A DNA stretch of 64,000 nt from RFPI01 sp964398195 (GTDB taxonomy: Bacteria; Pseudomonadota; Gammaproteobacteria; Burkholderiales; Methylophilaceae): positions 1-64,000 of the forward strand of contig CAYNLW010000001.1 of the NCBI GenBank assembly GCA_964398195.1, written 5' to 3'. The notes beneath the pieces were generated by a model. The model searched no databases. It was not told where the DNA came from and worked only from the letters and a program-made list of their open reading frames with translations. Shown here piece after piece: positions 34,583 through 43,096 of this stretch. A program made the position numbers and the translations under genes. Position 1 is the first letter of the stretch. Each line of letters begins with the position of its first letter.

Positions 34583-35041
34583 CTATAAGCTTAGTTGATG
34601 CATTTCACCCAGCTTGCGCAGGGCTTCTACATTGGTCCAAGAAAATACTTTTTGGGCAGCTTCGCGCCAGTCCACCCATTGATATGCAGTATGTTCACGC
34701 GGCGCTAATTTGACCTCAACGGGCGCAGGTAATTCAAGGCCAAATACATGTTCCACATTGTGGGTTACGCCGGGCGCATAGCGATAGCGCCAGTGCGCAT
34801 AGATTTCGTAAGTCTGGGCAAACTGCCAATCGCTCAGTGTGTATAAATCGGCATCTATGCCGGTTTCTTCCATCAGTTCGCGTTTGGCGGTGGCCATTAA
34901 ATTGGCATCTTGCGCTTCTATACTGCCGGTCACGGATTGCCAAAAACCGGGCTTATCGGCGCGTTCGATTAATAACACCTGCAACTGTTTGGTATATACC
35001 AATACCAGCACGGAAACAGGCGTTTTGAAGGCGCTTTCCAC
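34583..35041 (-). CDS. nudB: Dihydroneopterin triphosphate diphosphatase NudB
   Basis: A Nudix hydrolase removing pyrophosphate from dihydroneopterin triphosphate in folate synthesis. The Nudix box is present: GSIEAQD...AKRELMEETGI near residues 38-61. The length (152 aa) matches E. coli NudB (150) and the position directly after aspS is the standard one. The start is a GTG at 35041. Confidence 0.92.
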   Translation of the reverse strand: MESAFKTPVSVLVLVYTKQLQVLLIERADKPGFWQSVTGSIEAQDANLMATAKRELMEETGIDADLYTLSDWQFAQTYEIYAHWRYRYAPGVTHNVEHVFGLELPAPVEVKLAPREHTAYQWVDWREAAQKVFSWTNVEALRKLGEMHQLSL

Positions 35042-35049
35042 CGTGTGGT

Positions 35050-36837
35050 TTAGCTTGCTGCCGCGTTTTGTTGGCGCACACGAATATGCAATTCGCGCAA
35101 CTGTTTCTCGTCAACCTCATTCGGCGCATTGGTCAACAAGCATTGCGCACGCTGGGTTTTGGGGAAAGCAATCACATCGCGTATGGATTCGGCACCCGCC
35201 ATCAAGGTTACTAAACGATCTAAACCAAACGCCAAGCCACCGTGCGGTGGCGCGCCATATTGCAAGGCTTCCAGCAAGAAGCCAAATTTCTCTTGCGCTT
35301 CTTGTGGGCTGATGTTGAGTGCGTCAAATACCTTGGATTGCACCACTTGATTGTGAATACGCACCGAACCACCGCCCACTTCCCAGCCGTTTAACACCAT
35401 ATCGTAGGCTTTGGACAAACAGGCAGCGGGATTGCTGCTGAGCAAATCTTCATGGCCGTCTTTAGGCGCGGTGAAGGGGTGATGCAAGGCCACCCAGCGG
35501 TTAGCTTCTTCATCATGCTCAAACATAGGGAAATCCACCACCCATAGCGGCGCCCAAGCCCGACCATCTAGATGACCACGCTCATGGCCAACTTTAACGC
35601 GCAAAGCGCCTAACGCTTCGTTCACCACTTTGGCTTTATCTGCGCCAAAGAAAATCAAGTCGCCATTTTGTGCACCGCAGCGCTGAATAATGGCTTGCAA
35701 GGCGTTGCTATGAATATTCTTCACGATAGGGCTTTGCAGGCCTTCTTCGTTCAGTTTGCTGATATCGTTGACCTTGATATAGGCCAAACCTTTAGCGCCA
35801 TAGATTTTGACAAACTCGGTATAGCCATCAATCTCAGAACGGCTAATCTCTGCGCCATTCGGCACGCGCAAGGCGGCGACACGGCCGCCTGCCATATTGG
35901 CAGCGCCGGAGAATACTTTAAAGTCCACGTCTTTCATCACATCAGTGAGTTCGGTGATTTGCAAGGTCACTCGCATATCTGGCTTATCTGAGCCATATTT
36001 ATTCATCGCCTCGGCATATGCCATGCGCGGGAACTGGGCAGGCAGGTCGATATCCTGAACTTGCTTAAACATCTGCCGTATCATCTCCTCAACGATATCC
36101 ATAATCTGCTGTTCGTTAAGGAATGAAGTTTCGATATCCACTTGGGTAAATTCAGGCTGACGATCGGCACGCAAATCTTCATCACGGAAACACTTGGTGA
36201 TTTGGAAATAGCGATCAAAGCCAGACACCATCAATAATTGCTTAAACAGCTGTGGTGATTGTGGCAAGGCGAAGAACATACCGTGATGCACACGGCTAGG
36301 CACTAGGTAATCACGCGCGCCCTCTGGGGTGCTGCGGGTTAGCATAGGGGTTTCTAGTTCGATAAAGCCATGCTGATCGAGATAGTCGCGCAAGGTTTTG
36401 GCCACGCGATAACGCAGCATCATATTTTTCTGCATGGCTGGGCGGCGCAAATCGATATAGCGATGCTGCAGTCGCACGGCTTCGCTGAGATTTTCATCGT
36501 CCAACATAAACGGCGGCGTCAAAGAAGGATTGAGCACTTCAATTTCAGACGCCAACATTTCTACTTCACCGGTAGGAATATTGGTATTCACTGTGCCCTC
36601 AGGACGTGCACGCACTTTACATACCACGCGCAAAACAAATTCGTTGCGCACAGTTTCGGCAATCTTAAATGCCTCTGGGGTATCCGGGTCTATGACTATC
36701 TGCGCCATTCCTTCGCGGTCGCGCAAATCAATAAAGATAACGCCACCGTGATCGCGGCGGCGATGTGCCCAGCCGCACAGGGTAACTGTTTGTCCAATGT
36801 GTTCGCGGTTTAAATGACCGCAATAATGTGTTCGCAT
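35050..36837 (-). CDS. aspS: Aspartate--tRNA ligase
   Basis: A class IIb synthetase of the bacterial type, 595 aa. The OB anticodon-binding domain starts the protein (MRTHYCGHLNREHIGQTV, GWAHRRRDHGG), motif 2 includes FRDEDLRADRQPEFTQVDIE near residue 217, the bacterial GAD insert is in the middle, and motif 3 GLAFGLDRLV is near residue 535. Upstream of nudB on the same strand. Confidence 0.97.
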   Translation of the reverse strand: MRTHYCGHLNREHIGQTVTLCGWAHRRRDHGGVIFIDLRDREGMAQIVIDPDTPEAFKIAETVRNEFVLRVVCKVRARPEGTVNTNIPTGEVEMLASEIEVLNPSLTPPFMLDDENLSEAVRLQHRYIDLRRPAMQKNMMLRYRVAKTLRDYLDQHGFIELETPMLTRSTPEGARDYLVPSRVHHGMFFALPQSPQLFKQLLMVSGFDRYFQITKCFRDEDLRADRQPEFTQVDIETSFLNEQQIMDIVEEMIRQMFKQVQDIDLPAQFPRMAYAEAMNKYGSDKPDMRVTLQITELTDVMKDVDFKVFSGAANMAGGRVAALRVPNGAEISRSEIDGYTEFVKIYGAKGLAYIKVNDISKLNEEGLQSPIVKNIHSNALQAIIQRCGAQNGDLIFFGADKAKVVNEALGALRVKVGHERGHLDGRAWAPLWVVDFPMFEHDEEANRWVALHHPFTAPKDGHEDLLSSNPAACLSKAYDMVLNGWEVGGGSVRIHNQVVQSKVFDALNISPQEAQEKFGFLLEALQYGAPPHGGLAFGLDRLVTLMAGAESIRDVIAFPKTQRAQCLLTNAPNEVDEKQLRELHIRVRQQNAAAS

Positions 36838-36869
36838 AGTGAGTGTAGTATCGTGAAAAGTTAAAAAAA

Positions 36870-37496
36870 TTAGGCGTCCGCAGTGTCATCCATAGGCAAG
36901 CCGGGCTGCACCACGAGCGGGTGTTTGGGGGCGACGACCCCCATAGAAATAATGTATTTCAATGCTTCATCTACCGACATATCCAGTTCTATCACTTCAT
37001 TTTTATGCATCATCAAAAAGAAGCCAGAAGTTGGGTTAGGTGTAGTGGGCACAAACACGCTGATATAGTCGCCTTGCAAATGATTGGCCACATCACCACC
37101 GGGATGTCCGGTCATAAAACCTATAGTCCAGCTGCCTTGCCGTGGATATTGAATCAGCAGGGCTTTGCGAAAGGCATTGCCAGAATCGGAAAACAAAGTA
37201 TCCGACACTTGTTTGACGCTGGAATAAATCGATTTCACCACTGGCAACCGCTCTAGCAGGGCTTCCCATAGGAACAACAAGCGGCGACCAAAGAAATTGC
37301 TGGCGACTATGCCAGTCAACATAATGATGGCCACGGTGAGTAAAGCACCGATACCGGGAATGGTGATTTGCTCACGCCAAGCAGGCGGCAACAGCCATAG
37401 ACTGCTGTCCATGATGCTAATCAAGGTGGTGACCACCCAAATGGTAATCACCAGCGGGACTAACACCAATAAACCAGTAATAAAATTTTTCTTCAT
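36870..37496 (-). CDS. DUF502 family inner-membrane protein
   Basis: A 208-residue protein with two transmembrane segments (FITGLLVLVPLVITIWVVT near 4-22, and LLTVAIIMLTGIVASNFF near 52-70), then the family pattern LVKS-like LPVVKSIYSSVKQV and MTGHPGG. Function unknown. The ATG at 37496 (MKKNFITG) is the family start and follows the fmdB stop by 11 bp. The order fmdB-DUF502-aspS is conserved in Betaproteobacteria. Confidence 0.9.
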   Translation of the reverse strand: MKKNFITGLLVLVPLVITIWVVTTLISIMDSSLWLLPPAWREQITIPGIGALLTVAIIMLTGIVASNFFGRRLLFLWEALLERLPVVKSIYSSVKQVSDTLFSDSGNAFRKALLIQYPRQGSWTIGFMTGHPGGDVANHLQGDYISVFVPTTPNPTSGFFLMMHKNEVIELDMSVDEALKYIISMGVVAPKHPLVVQPGLPMDDTADA

Positions 37497-37507
37497 TGCA
37501 TACTCAA

Positions 37508-37762
37508 TTAATGGCAAGCGCATCCAGTGCCACAACTAGGTGGCGCGGCCTCTTGCTGCTTGCTCTCGGCAGGCTTGCTGCTGCCTTTAAAATCGGTGGC
37601 ATACCAGCCTGTGCCATTCAACTGAAAACTAGGGGCTGATAACATTTTGCTAAATGTATTTTGCTTACATTGTGGACAATCAGTAAGGTTAGGCTCGCTT
37701 ACCTTACGCATCACTTCTTGCTTAAAACCACAATGGCTGCATTGATAGTCATAGATTGGCAT
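37508..37762 (-). CDS. FmdB-family zinc ribbon protein
   Basis: An 84-residue protein with the FmdB zinc ribbon MPIYDYQCSHCGFKQEVM and DCPQCKQNTF (two CxxC pairs), then a low-complexity region and a Cys-rich end (PSCGTGCACH). FmdB was named from the amide/formamidase regulator of Methylophilus, but most members have no defined role. A GAGGTC box precedes the ATG. Confidence 0.93.
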   Translation of the reverse strand: MPIYDYQCSHCGFKQEVMRKVSEPNLTDCPQCKQNTFSKMLSAPSFQLNGTGWYATDFKGSSKPAESKQQEAAPPSCGTGCACH

Positions 37763-37919
37763 GATGTGACCTCCAAAAAATGCAAAACCGGCATTATACC
37801 CGTAACAACCGCATTAAAAAAGAAAAGCCCACGCGCAGCTTGATTTCAAACAGCTTGAATTAAAAAGAAATTTAGCATGACTGTAGGCTAGCGATTGGAT
37901 ACGAATAGCGGGATAAAAT

Positions 37920-39149
37920 TCACTCTTTCCAAGGGGCGACTTTAGCCAGTAGCAACATGCCGGGGATAGCGGCAACAAAGCAGAAAATAAAAAATCCTTG
38001 CCAGCCCAAACTCTCCACCATATAACCGGTAGCCGCATTGGCCACGGTGCGCGGCACCGCAGCCAGACTGGTAAACAAGGCAAATTGGGTGGCGGTGTAT
38101 AAGGGGTTGGTTTCGCGTGCGATATAGGCCACGAAAGCGGCTGTTCCCAAACCTACGCCAAAGGCTTCAAAGCCTATCACTGCGCCCAAGCCTAGCAAGC
38201 TGTGGCCGGCATTGACCAGCCAAGCAAAACCTAAGATGGCCACCATTTGTAATAGCCCAAATAGCCATAAAGCGCGATTGATGCCTAGCTTGAACATCCA
38301 TAAGCCGCCTGACATGCCACCTATCACACTAGGCCACAAGCCAGCATTTTTGGCGATTAAGCCGATTTCTGTTTTGCTAAATCCCATATCCAAATAAAAC
38401 GGGGTGGCCAGTGCAGTGGCCATGCTATCGCCCAATTTGTAGAGAAAAATAAATAGCAACACCAAGGCCGCAGATTGCCAGCCTTTGCGTCCGATAAACT
38501 CGCCAAACGGCGCCACCACCGCTTCACGCAGACTGCGCGGAGCTTGTTGAAATAATTTAGGCTCGCTAATCAGCAAACACATAATGGTGCCGGGCAGCAT
38601 AAACAAGGCAGTGATGAAAAATACCCAATGCCAAGGCATATGATCCGCGAGGATTAAGGACAGCGAGCCGGGGATCAGACCAGCTAATTTATAGGCATTG
38701 ACGTGCACCGCATTGCCTAGGCCTAACTCGACTTCTTGCAATAATTCGCGCCGGTAAGCGTCCAGCACGATATCCTGACTAGCGCTAAAAAACGCTACCA
38801 AAGTGCATAAGTAGGCGATAGTCCAGATATCCAATTGCGGGTGGAACAAGCCGAACACAGGCAAACTCAGTAATAAGCCAATTTGCGTTAGTAATAGCCA
38901 GCCGCGTCGGCGCCCCATAGGCAGGGTGTAGCGGTCAAACAAGGGCGCCCAAATAAATTTCCAAGTAAAAGGTAATTGAATCAGTGCGAATAAGCCTATC
39001 GATTTGAGATCTACGCCTTCGCTGCGCAGCCATGCTGGCAATAGGGAAATCAAGATATAGAGCGGTAGGCCTGAACTAAAACCGGTAAAAAAACAAATCA
39101 GCATTTTTCTGCTGAAAATTTGTTGCGACAAAGAAGATGTGGTTTGCAT
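37920..39149 (-). CDS. ampG: AmpG-family muropeptide MFS transporter
   Basis: An inner-membrane permease likely importing anhydro-muropeptides for cell-wall recycling. About twelve hydrophobic helices in 409 residues; FTGFSSGLPLYIL near the start and GFEAFGVGLGTAAFVAYI later match AmpG-type proteins. The ATG at 39149 (MQTTSSLSQQ) aligns with family N-termini; an upstream ATG at 39182 exists and neither has a clear ribosome-binding site. Substrate assigned by family. Confidence 0.85.
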   Translation of the reverse strand: MQTTSSLSQQIFSRKMLICFFTGFSSGLPLYILISLLPAWLRSEGVDLKSIGLFALIQLPFTWKFIWAPLFDRYTLPMGRRRGWLLLTQIGLLLSLPVFGLFHPQLDIWTIAYLCTLVAFFSASQDIVLDAYRRELLQEVELGLGNAVHVNAYKLAGLIPGSLSLILADHMPWHWVFFITALFMLPGTIMCLLISEPKLFQQAPRSLREAVVAPFGEFIGRKGWQSAALVLLFIFLYKLGDSMATALATPFYLDMGFSKTEIGLIAKNAGLWPSVIGGMSGGLWMFKLGINRALWLFGLLQMVAILGFAWLVNAGHSLLGLGAVIGFEAFGVGLGTAAFVAYIARETNPLYTATQFALFTSLAAVPRTVANAATGYMVESLGWQGFFIFCFVAAIPGMLLLAKVAPWKE

Positions 39150-39196
39150 AGCATAAAGAGTAACCGAAAAATGCCACTTCATGCCAAAATACTAAG

Positions 39197-39883
39197 ATGA
39201 TTGAATTATCTCTGTGGAGCGCATTTTTAGTTGCCATGCTGGGCGGTGGCCACTGCATAGGCATGTGTGGCGGGCTGATGTTGGCTGTGGGTATGCAATT
39301 ACCACAGCCAAAATGGCTATATTTACTGACTTATAACTTTGGTCGCATCTTTAGCTATGGCTTGGCTGGCGCGCTAGTCGGCTGGTTAGGCTCTACCAGC
39401 GCAGCTTTGGAATATCTATTACCTATTCAAAATATCCTGTATTTAATCACTAGCTTGATGCTGATTTTCTTGGGGCTTTATCTGGCTAACTTGTGGCATG
39501 GGCTGTTATTGGTAGAGAAATTAGGCAGCAAACTTTGGCGCAAAATCGAGCCTATGGGTAGAAAACTGATTCCTATGCGCCATCTTGGCCACGCTTTTTT
39601 GGCAGGCATTATCTGGGGTTGGTTGCCTTGCGGTTTGATGTATAGCGTGCTGATTGCGGCGCTTGCCACCGCCAGTCCACAATACGGCATGGCCATGATG
39701 CTGATGTTTGGTTTGGGCACCTTGCCAGTGCTGTTGAGCGTGGGATTTGCAGGCACACAATTTAAACCGCTATTGCAAAGAGAACGCTTGCGCTTGTTAT
39801 GCGGCGCCATGGTGGCGATGTTTGGTGTAGTGGGTTTGCTGAGAGTATTTGGCCTACTGGACTTTTTAAGTGGGCTAAATTAG
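39197..39883 (+). CDS. Sulfite exporter TauE/SafE family protein (HCxGMCGG type)
   Basis: A 228-residue membrane protein with six or so helices and the signature GGGHCIGMCGG at residues 17-27, typical of a subgroup often linked to cytochrome oxidase or copper metabolism. Direct substrate unknown. It is divergent from ampG. The last codons and stop lie inside the first unit of an 18-bp tandem repeat. Confidence 0.88.
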   Translation: MIELSLWSAFLVAMLGGGHCIGMCGGLMLAVGMQLPQPKWLYLLTYNFGRIFSYGLAGALVGWLGSTSAALEYLLPIQNILYLITSLMLIFLGLYLANLWHGLLLVEKLGSKLWRKIEPMGRKLIPMRHLGHAFLAGIIWGWLPCGLMYSVLIAALATASPQYGMAMMLMFGLGTLPVLLSVGFAGTQFKPLLQRERLRLLCGAMVAMFGVVGLLRVFGLLDFLSGLN

Positions 39884-39922
39884 TTGAGTGGGCTGAATTA
39901 ATTGAGTGGGCTAAATTAATCA
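39869..39922. repeat. Three tandem 18-bp repeats
   Basis: Units at 39869-39886, 39887-39904 and 39905-39922 share AGTGGGCTAAATTAGTTG with two or three changes. The first unit contains the end and stop codon of the TauE/SafE gene, so the array looks like duplication of the gene's 3' end. Confidence 0.85.
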
Positions 39923-39930
39923 GCCTAGCT

Positions 39931-40554
39931 TCAAGCGCTTTTTTGACACAATCGATACATCGCCAAACTGCCACGCAGATTAGGCATTAAATGAATTTCT
40001 CGATTGGCATTCATCACCAATCTTTGCATCACTTGTATGCCTTGTTCAGCACAAAACACATCAAAGTCCTGAATCGTGCATAAGTGAATATTGGGCGTGT
40101 TGTACCAGGCATAAGGCAAGGATTTGGACACCGGCATTTGCCCCGCAATCAACTGCATACGATGGCGCCAATAACCAAAGTTAGGGAAAGTCACAATCGC
40201 CTCACGTCCCACGCGCAACATTTCTTGAACGATGGTTTCGGTATGCAACACCGCTTGTAAGGTTTGCGACAAAATCACCGTATCAAAGGAAAGCGCTTCA
40301 AAGCCAGACAGCCCCTCTTCTAGGTTGTTTTGGATCACGTCCACACCATTTTCCAGCGCGCGCAACCAGCTTTGATCGTCTTTTTCCACGCCATAGCCAC
40401 GAATACGGTGGCTGTTTCTTAATTGCGTTAACAAAGTGCCATCACCACAGCCCAAATCTAATACCTTGGCACCGGGGCGTATCCATTTGGCGATCAGCGC
40501 AAAATCTGCGCGACTTTGTGCGGGATTGCTGTGGCTGCTTGCAGGGTTATTCAT
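39931..40554 (-). CDS. metW: Methionine biosynthesis protein MetW
   Basis: A SAM-dependent-methyltransferase-fold protein that accompanies MetX and is needed for its activity in some bacteria. VLDLGCGDGTLL near residue 33 is the SAM motif; GYGVEKDD and WYNTPNIHLCTIQDF are MetW-specific. It follows metX by 11 bp, the conserved operon. Confidence 0.95.
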   Translation of the reverse strand: MNNPASSHSNPAQSRADFALIAKWIRPGAKVLDLGCGDGTLLTQLRNSHRIRGYGVEKDDQSWLRALENGVDVIQNNLEEGLSGFEALSFDTVILSQTLQAVLHTETIVQEMLRVGREAIVTFPNFGYWRHRMQLIAGQMPVSKSLPYAWYNTPNIHLCTIQDFDVFCAEQGIQVMQRLVMNANREIHLMPNLRGSLAMYRLCQKSA

Positions 40555-40565
40555 ACTGTGCCTCG

Positions 40566-41756
40566 CTACACCTTAATTTTATTCAGATAGCTGCGCACAA
40601 TTTGATGATAGTGCGCATCAGGCATCAGAAATGCGTCGTGCCCATGGGCTGCGGTCACTTCCGCATAGCTGACGGATAACTCGTTATCTAATAGCGCCTT
40701 AACAATTTCTTTGGAACGCGCCGGCGAAAAGCGCCAATCACTGGTAAACGACACCACCAAGAAATCCGCGCTGACATTGGCCAACGCAGCGGATAAATCA
40801 CCGCCCGTCTTGCTCGCTGGGTCGAAATAATCCAAGGCTCTGGTCATACGCAAATAGGTATTGGCATCAAACTCGTTGGCGAATTTATCGCCCTGATAAC
40901 GCAAGTAAGACTCCATTTCAAACTCTACATCGAAGCTGTATTGGTAGGCATCGCCACGCAATTTGCGGCCAAATTTTGCGCCCATCGCGTCATCACTTAA
41001 ATAAGTGATATGTCCCAACATTCTGGCGATGCGCAAGCCGCGTCTGGGCAGAACACCGTGGTTGTAATATTCACCAGCATAAAATTCAGGGTCGGTAATA
41101 ATGGCTTGACGGGCGACTTCATTAAAGGCGATGTTTTGCGCGGTTAGATTAGGCGCTGAGGCAATCACTAAAGCATTTCTCACCCGTTGTGGATAAGAGA
41201 TGGTCCATTGCAGTGCTTGCATGCCGCCCAAGCTCCCGCCTACTACAGCGGCCAAGCTGTTGATACCTAGATGGTCTAGCAAACAGGCTTGTGAATTGAC
41301 CCAGTCTTCTACCGTCACGATAGGAAAGCTGGCGCCCCAAGGTCTGTCGGTGGCTGGATTAGTGGTGAGTGGTCCGCTACTGCCGTGACAGCCACCCAAA
41401 TTATTTAGCCCAATAACAAAAAACTTATTGGTGTCCAGCGGCTTACCCGGCCCTATCATATTGTCCCACCAGCCGGCATGCTTATCTTCGGCGCTATATT
41501 TCCCTGCCACATGGTGATTGCCTGATAGGGCATGACAAACCAAAACCGCATTGGATTTATCCGCGTTAAGTTCGCCATAGGTCTCATAGACCAAATGGTA
41601 TTGCGGCAATACTTGGCCGCTGGATAAGTGCAGCGCTTGTTTAAAATGCGCTGTTTGCGGCGTGACGATACCGACCGAATGGCTACTATCAAGATTTTGT
41701 TGTGGATTGTTGGTGTTCGCTTGCATGGCAGCATTATACATGCTAAAAACCCTCAT
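40566..41756 (-). CDS. metX: Homoserine O-acyltransferase MetX
   Basis: Activates homoserine by O-acylation (acetyl or succinyl; sequence by eye does not settle which) for methionine synthesis. An alpha/beta-hydrolase: nucleophile Ser in GGSLGGMQALQW near residue 178, Asp and His in the C-terminal half (SFTSDWRFSP, HGHDAFLM). The ATG at 41756 has AAGGG 5 nt upstream; Met6 (41741) is an alternative with an AGGG box. metW follows. Confidence 0.94.
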   Translation of the reverse strand: MRVFSMYNAAMQANTNNPQQNLDSSHSVGIVTPQTAHFKQALHLSSGQVLPQYHLVYETYGELNADKSNAVLVCHALSGNHHVAGKYSAEDKHAGWWDNMIGPGKPLDTNKFFVIGLNNLGGCHGSSGPLTTNPATDRPWGASFPIVTVEDWVNSQACLLDHLGINSLAAVVGGSLGGMQALQWTISYPQRVRNALVIASAPNLTAQNIAFNEVARQAIITDPEFYAGEYYNHGVLPRRGLRIARMLGHITYLSDDAMGAKFGRKLRGDAYQYSFDVEFEMESYLRYQGDKFANEFDANTYLRMTRALDYFDPASKTGGDLSAALANVSADFLVVSFTSDWRFSPARSKEIVKALLDNELSVSYAEVTAAHGHDAFLMPDAHYHQIVRSYLNKIKV

Positions 41757-41842
41757 TATTGCCCTTAATCTTGTGCTTAAGCCTGCCTAAGCTGCTTGCA
41801 CAGCCATTCTAATCAGCTTCTGTCGGACTCTGTATCCATATC

Positions 41843-42703
41843 ATGTCAACTGCCCATTGCACCCTACAGCAAGCCTTGCAACAAGCCACGCAAGCGATTG
41901 CACAAAGCCTGTGTTTAGCGCAAAGCGAAGCCGCCCTCGAGGCGCGTGTCTTGCTACAACAGCAGTTAAAACAAGATCATGCTTGGCTGATTAGCCATTA
42001 TCAGGATGTGTTATCTGCGCATGATCAGCAGGCTTTTCAAGCACTAGTGGCGCGTCGTCAACAAGGTGAACCGATTGCTTATATTACCGGCCAACGAGAG
42101 TTTTTTGGCTTGCTGTTGCAAGTCACCCCAGCCACGCTGATTCCACGCGCTGATACAGAATTATTAGTAGAAACCGCGTTGAACTTGATTGCGCCTAATC
42201 AGGCCATGCGTATCGTTGACTTAGGCACCGGTAGTGGGGCGATTGCTATTGCCATCGCCAAGCATAGGCCGCTTTGCCAAGTGATTGCATTAGATGCCTC
42301 AAACGAGGCTTTGCAAATCGCACAACAAAATGCGCTGCGACACCATGTGCAGAATATTCAATTCATGGTCAGCGATTGGTTTAGCAATGTACCAGCCAGC
42401 CAATTTGATTTGATTGTTAGCAACCCGCCCTATATCGCCAGCGACGACCCGCATTTACAACAAGCCGATTTAAGCTATGAACCGATCAGCGCACTTGTGG
42501 CGGAAGATAGCGGTTTAGCCGATTTGCATCACATCATGTTCCAAGCCAAACGCTATCTGAGTGCAACAGGGGTGTTATTACTGGAACATGGTTACCAACA
42601 GGCCGGCGCAATTCAACAATATGCGCAACAAATCGGCTTTAGCAAGATTCGCCAGCATCAAGATATTGCCGGGCATGACCGCGTCAGCGAGATTAGTTTA
42701 TAG
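41843..42703 (+). CDS. prmC: Peptide chain release factor N5-glutamine methyltransferase PrmC
   Basis: Methylates the Gln of the GGQ motif in RF1/RF2. The SAM motif DLGTGSGAIAIAIA is near residue 123, and the catalytic NPPYIAS near 192. A helical N-terminal substrate-binding domain covers about 1-80. The 286 aa length is standard. Divergent from metX. Confidence 0.95.
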   Translation: MSTAHCTLQQALQQATQAIAQSLCLAQSEAALEARVLLQQQLKQDHAWLISHYQDVLSAHDQQAFQALVARRQQGEPIAYITGQREFFGLLLQVTPATLIPRADTELLVETALNLIAPNQAMRIVDLGTGSGAIAIAIAKHRPLCQVIALDASNEALQIAQQNALRHHVQNIQFMVSDWFSNVPASQFDLIVSNPPYIASDDPHLQQADLSYEPISALVAEDSGLADLHHIMFQAKRYLSATGVLLLEHGYQQAGAIQQYAQQIGFSKIRQHQDIAGHDRVSEISL

Positions 42704-42774
42704 CCTTGCGAAAAAAGCGCAGCCAAAGAATCATTCAAGCCAGCCAGAGCTAGCTTTGAACAATCCACTGGCAG

Positions 42775-43029
42775 CTATTTTTTACAAGCAAAAGTAATTT
42801 GTCGCACGATACCGGTGCTATCTTCTTCTTTATTCAGCACGACAAAGCCTTTGGGGCAAGTATCCGCCGCTTTATTATTGCAGTTACCCCATGTTTCCAC
42901 GGCGCCACCACAACTTACCAAATATTCGCCATTGGCTTTGGTTTTGACCGGTTGTTGTTGCCCATGAATCAGTTGTTGACAGGCTGACAATGAAATCACA
43001 GCCAGCAATAGAGAGAAATAAGTTTTCAT
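42775..43029 (-). CDS. Small Cys-rich putative lipoprotein
   Basis: An 84-residue protein with a lipoprotein signal peptide (ISLSAC, Cys about 17) and four further Cys in the mature part (VSCGG, GNCNNK, DTCPKGF, FACKK), which could form two disulfides in the periplasm. No family recognised. Lies between prmC (convergent) and the porin terminator. Confidence 0.7.
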   Translation of the reverse strand: MKTYFSLLLAVISLSACQQLIHGQQQPVKTKANGEYLVSCGGAVETWGNCNNKAADTCPKGFVVLNKEEDSTGIVRQITFACKK

Positions 43030-43039
43030 AGTGACCCTA

Positions 43040-43073
43040 ATAAAAAAAACGGCATCCGAAGATGCCGTTTCAT
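43040..43073 (-). terminator. Intrinsic terminator of the porin gene
   Basis: A 10-bp stem AAACGGCATC / GATGCCGTTT (43047-43056, 43061-43070) with a 4-nt loop leads into eight Ts on the minus strand, 24 bp after the porin stop. Confidence 0.88.
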
Positions 43074-43096
43074 TATATCAAACTAAACGTTGTATC

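Noticed and set aside
39762..39974. Minus-strand ORF with repeated NLAHS-type peptide
   Set aside because: The repeats are the translation of the 18-bp tandem DNA repeat on the wrong strand; it overlaps the start region of neither neighbour and lacks a ribosome-binding site.
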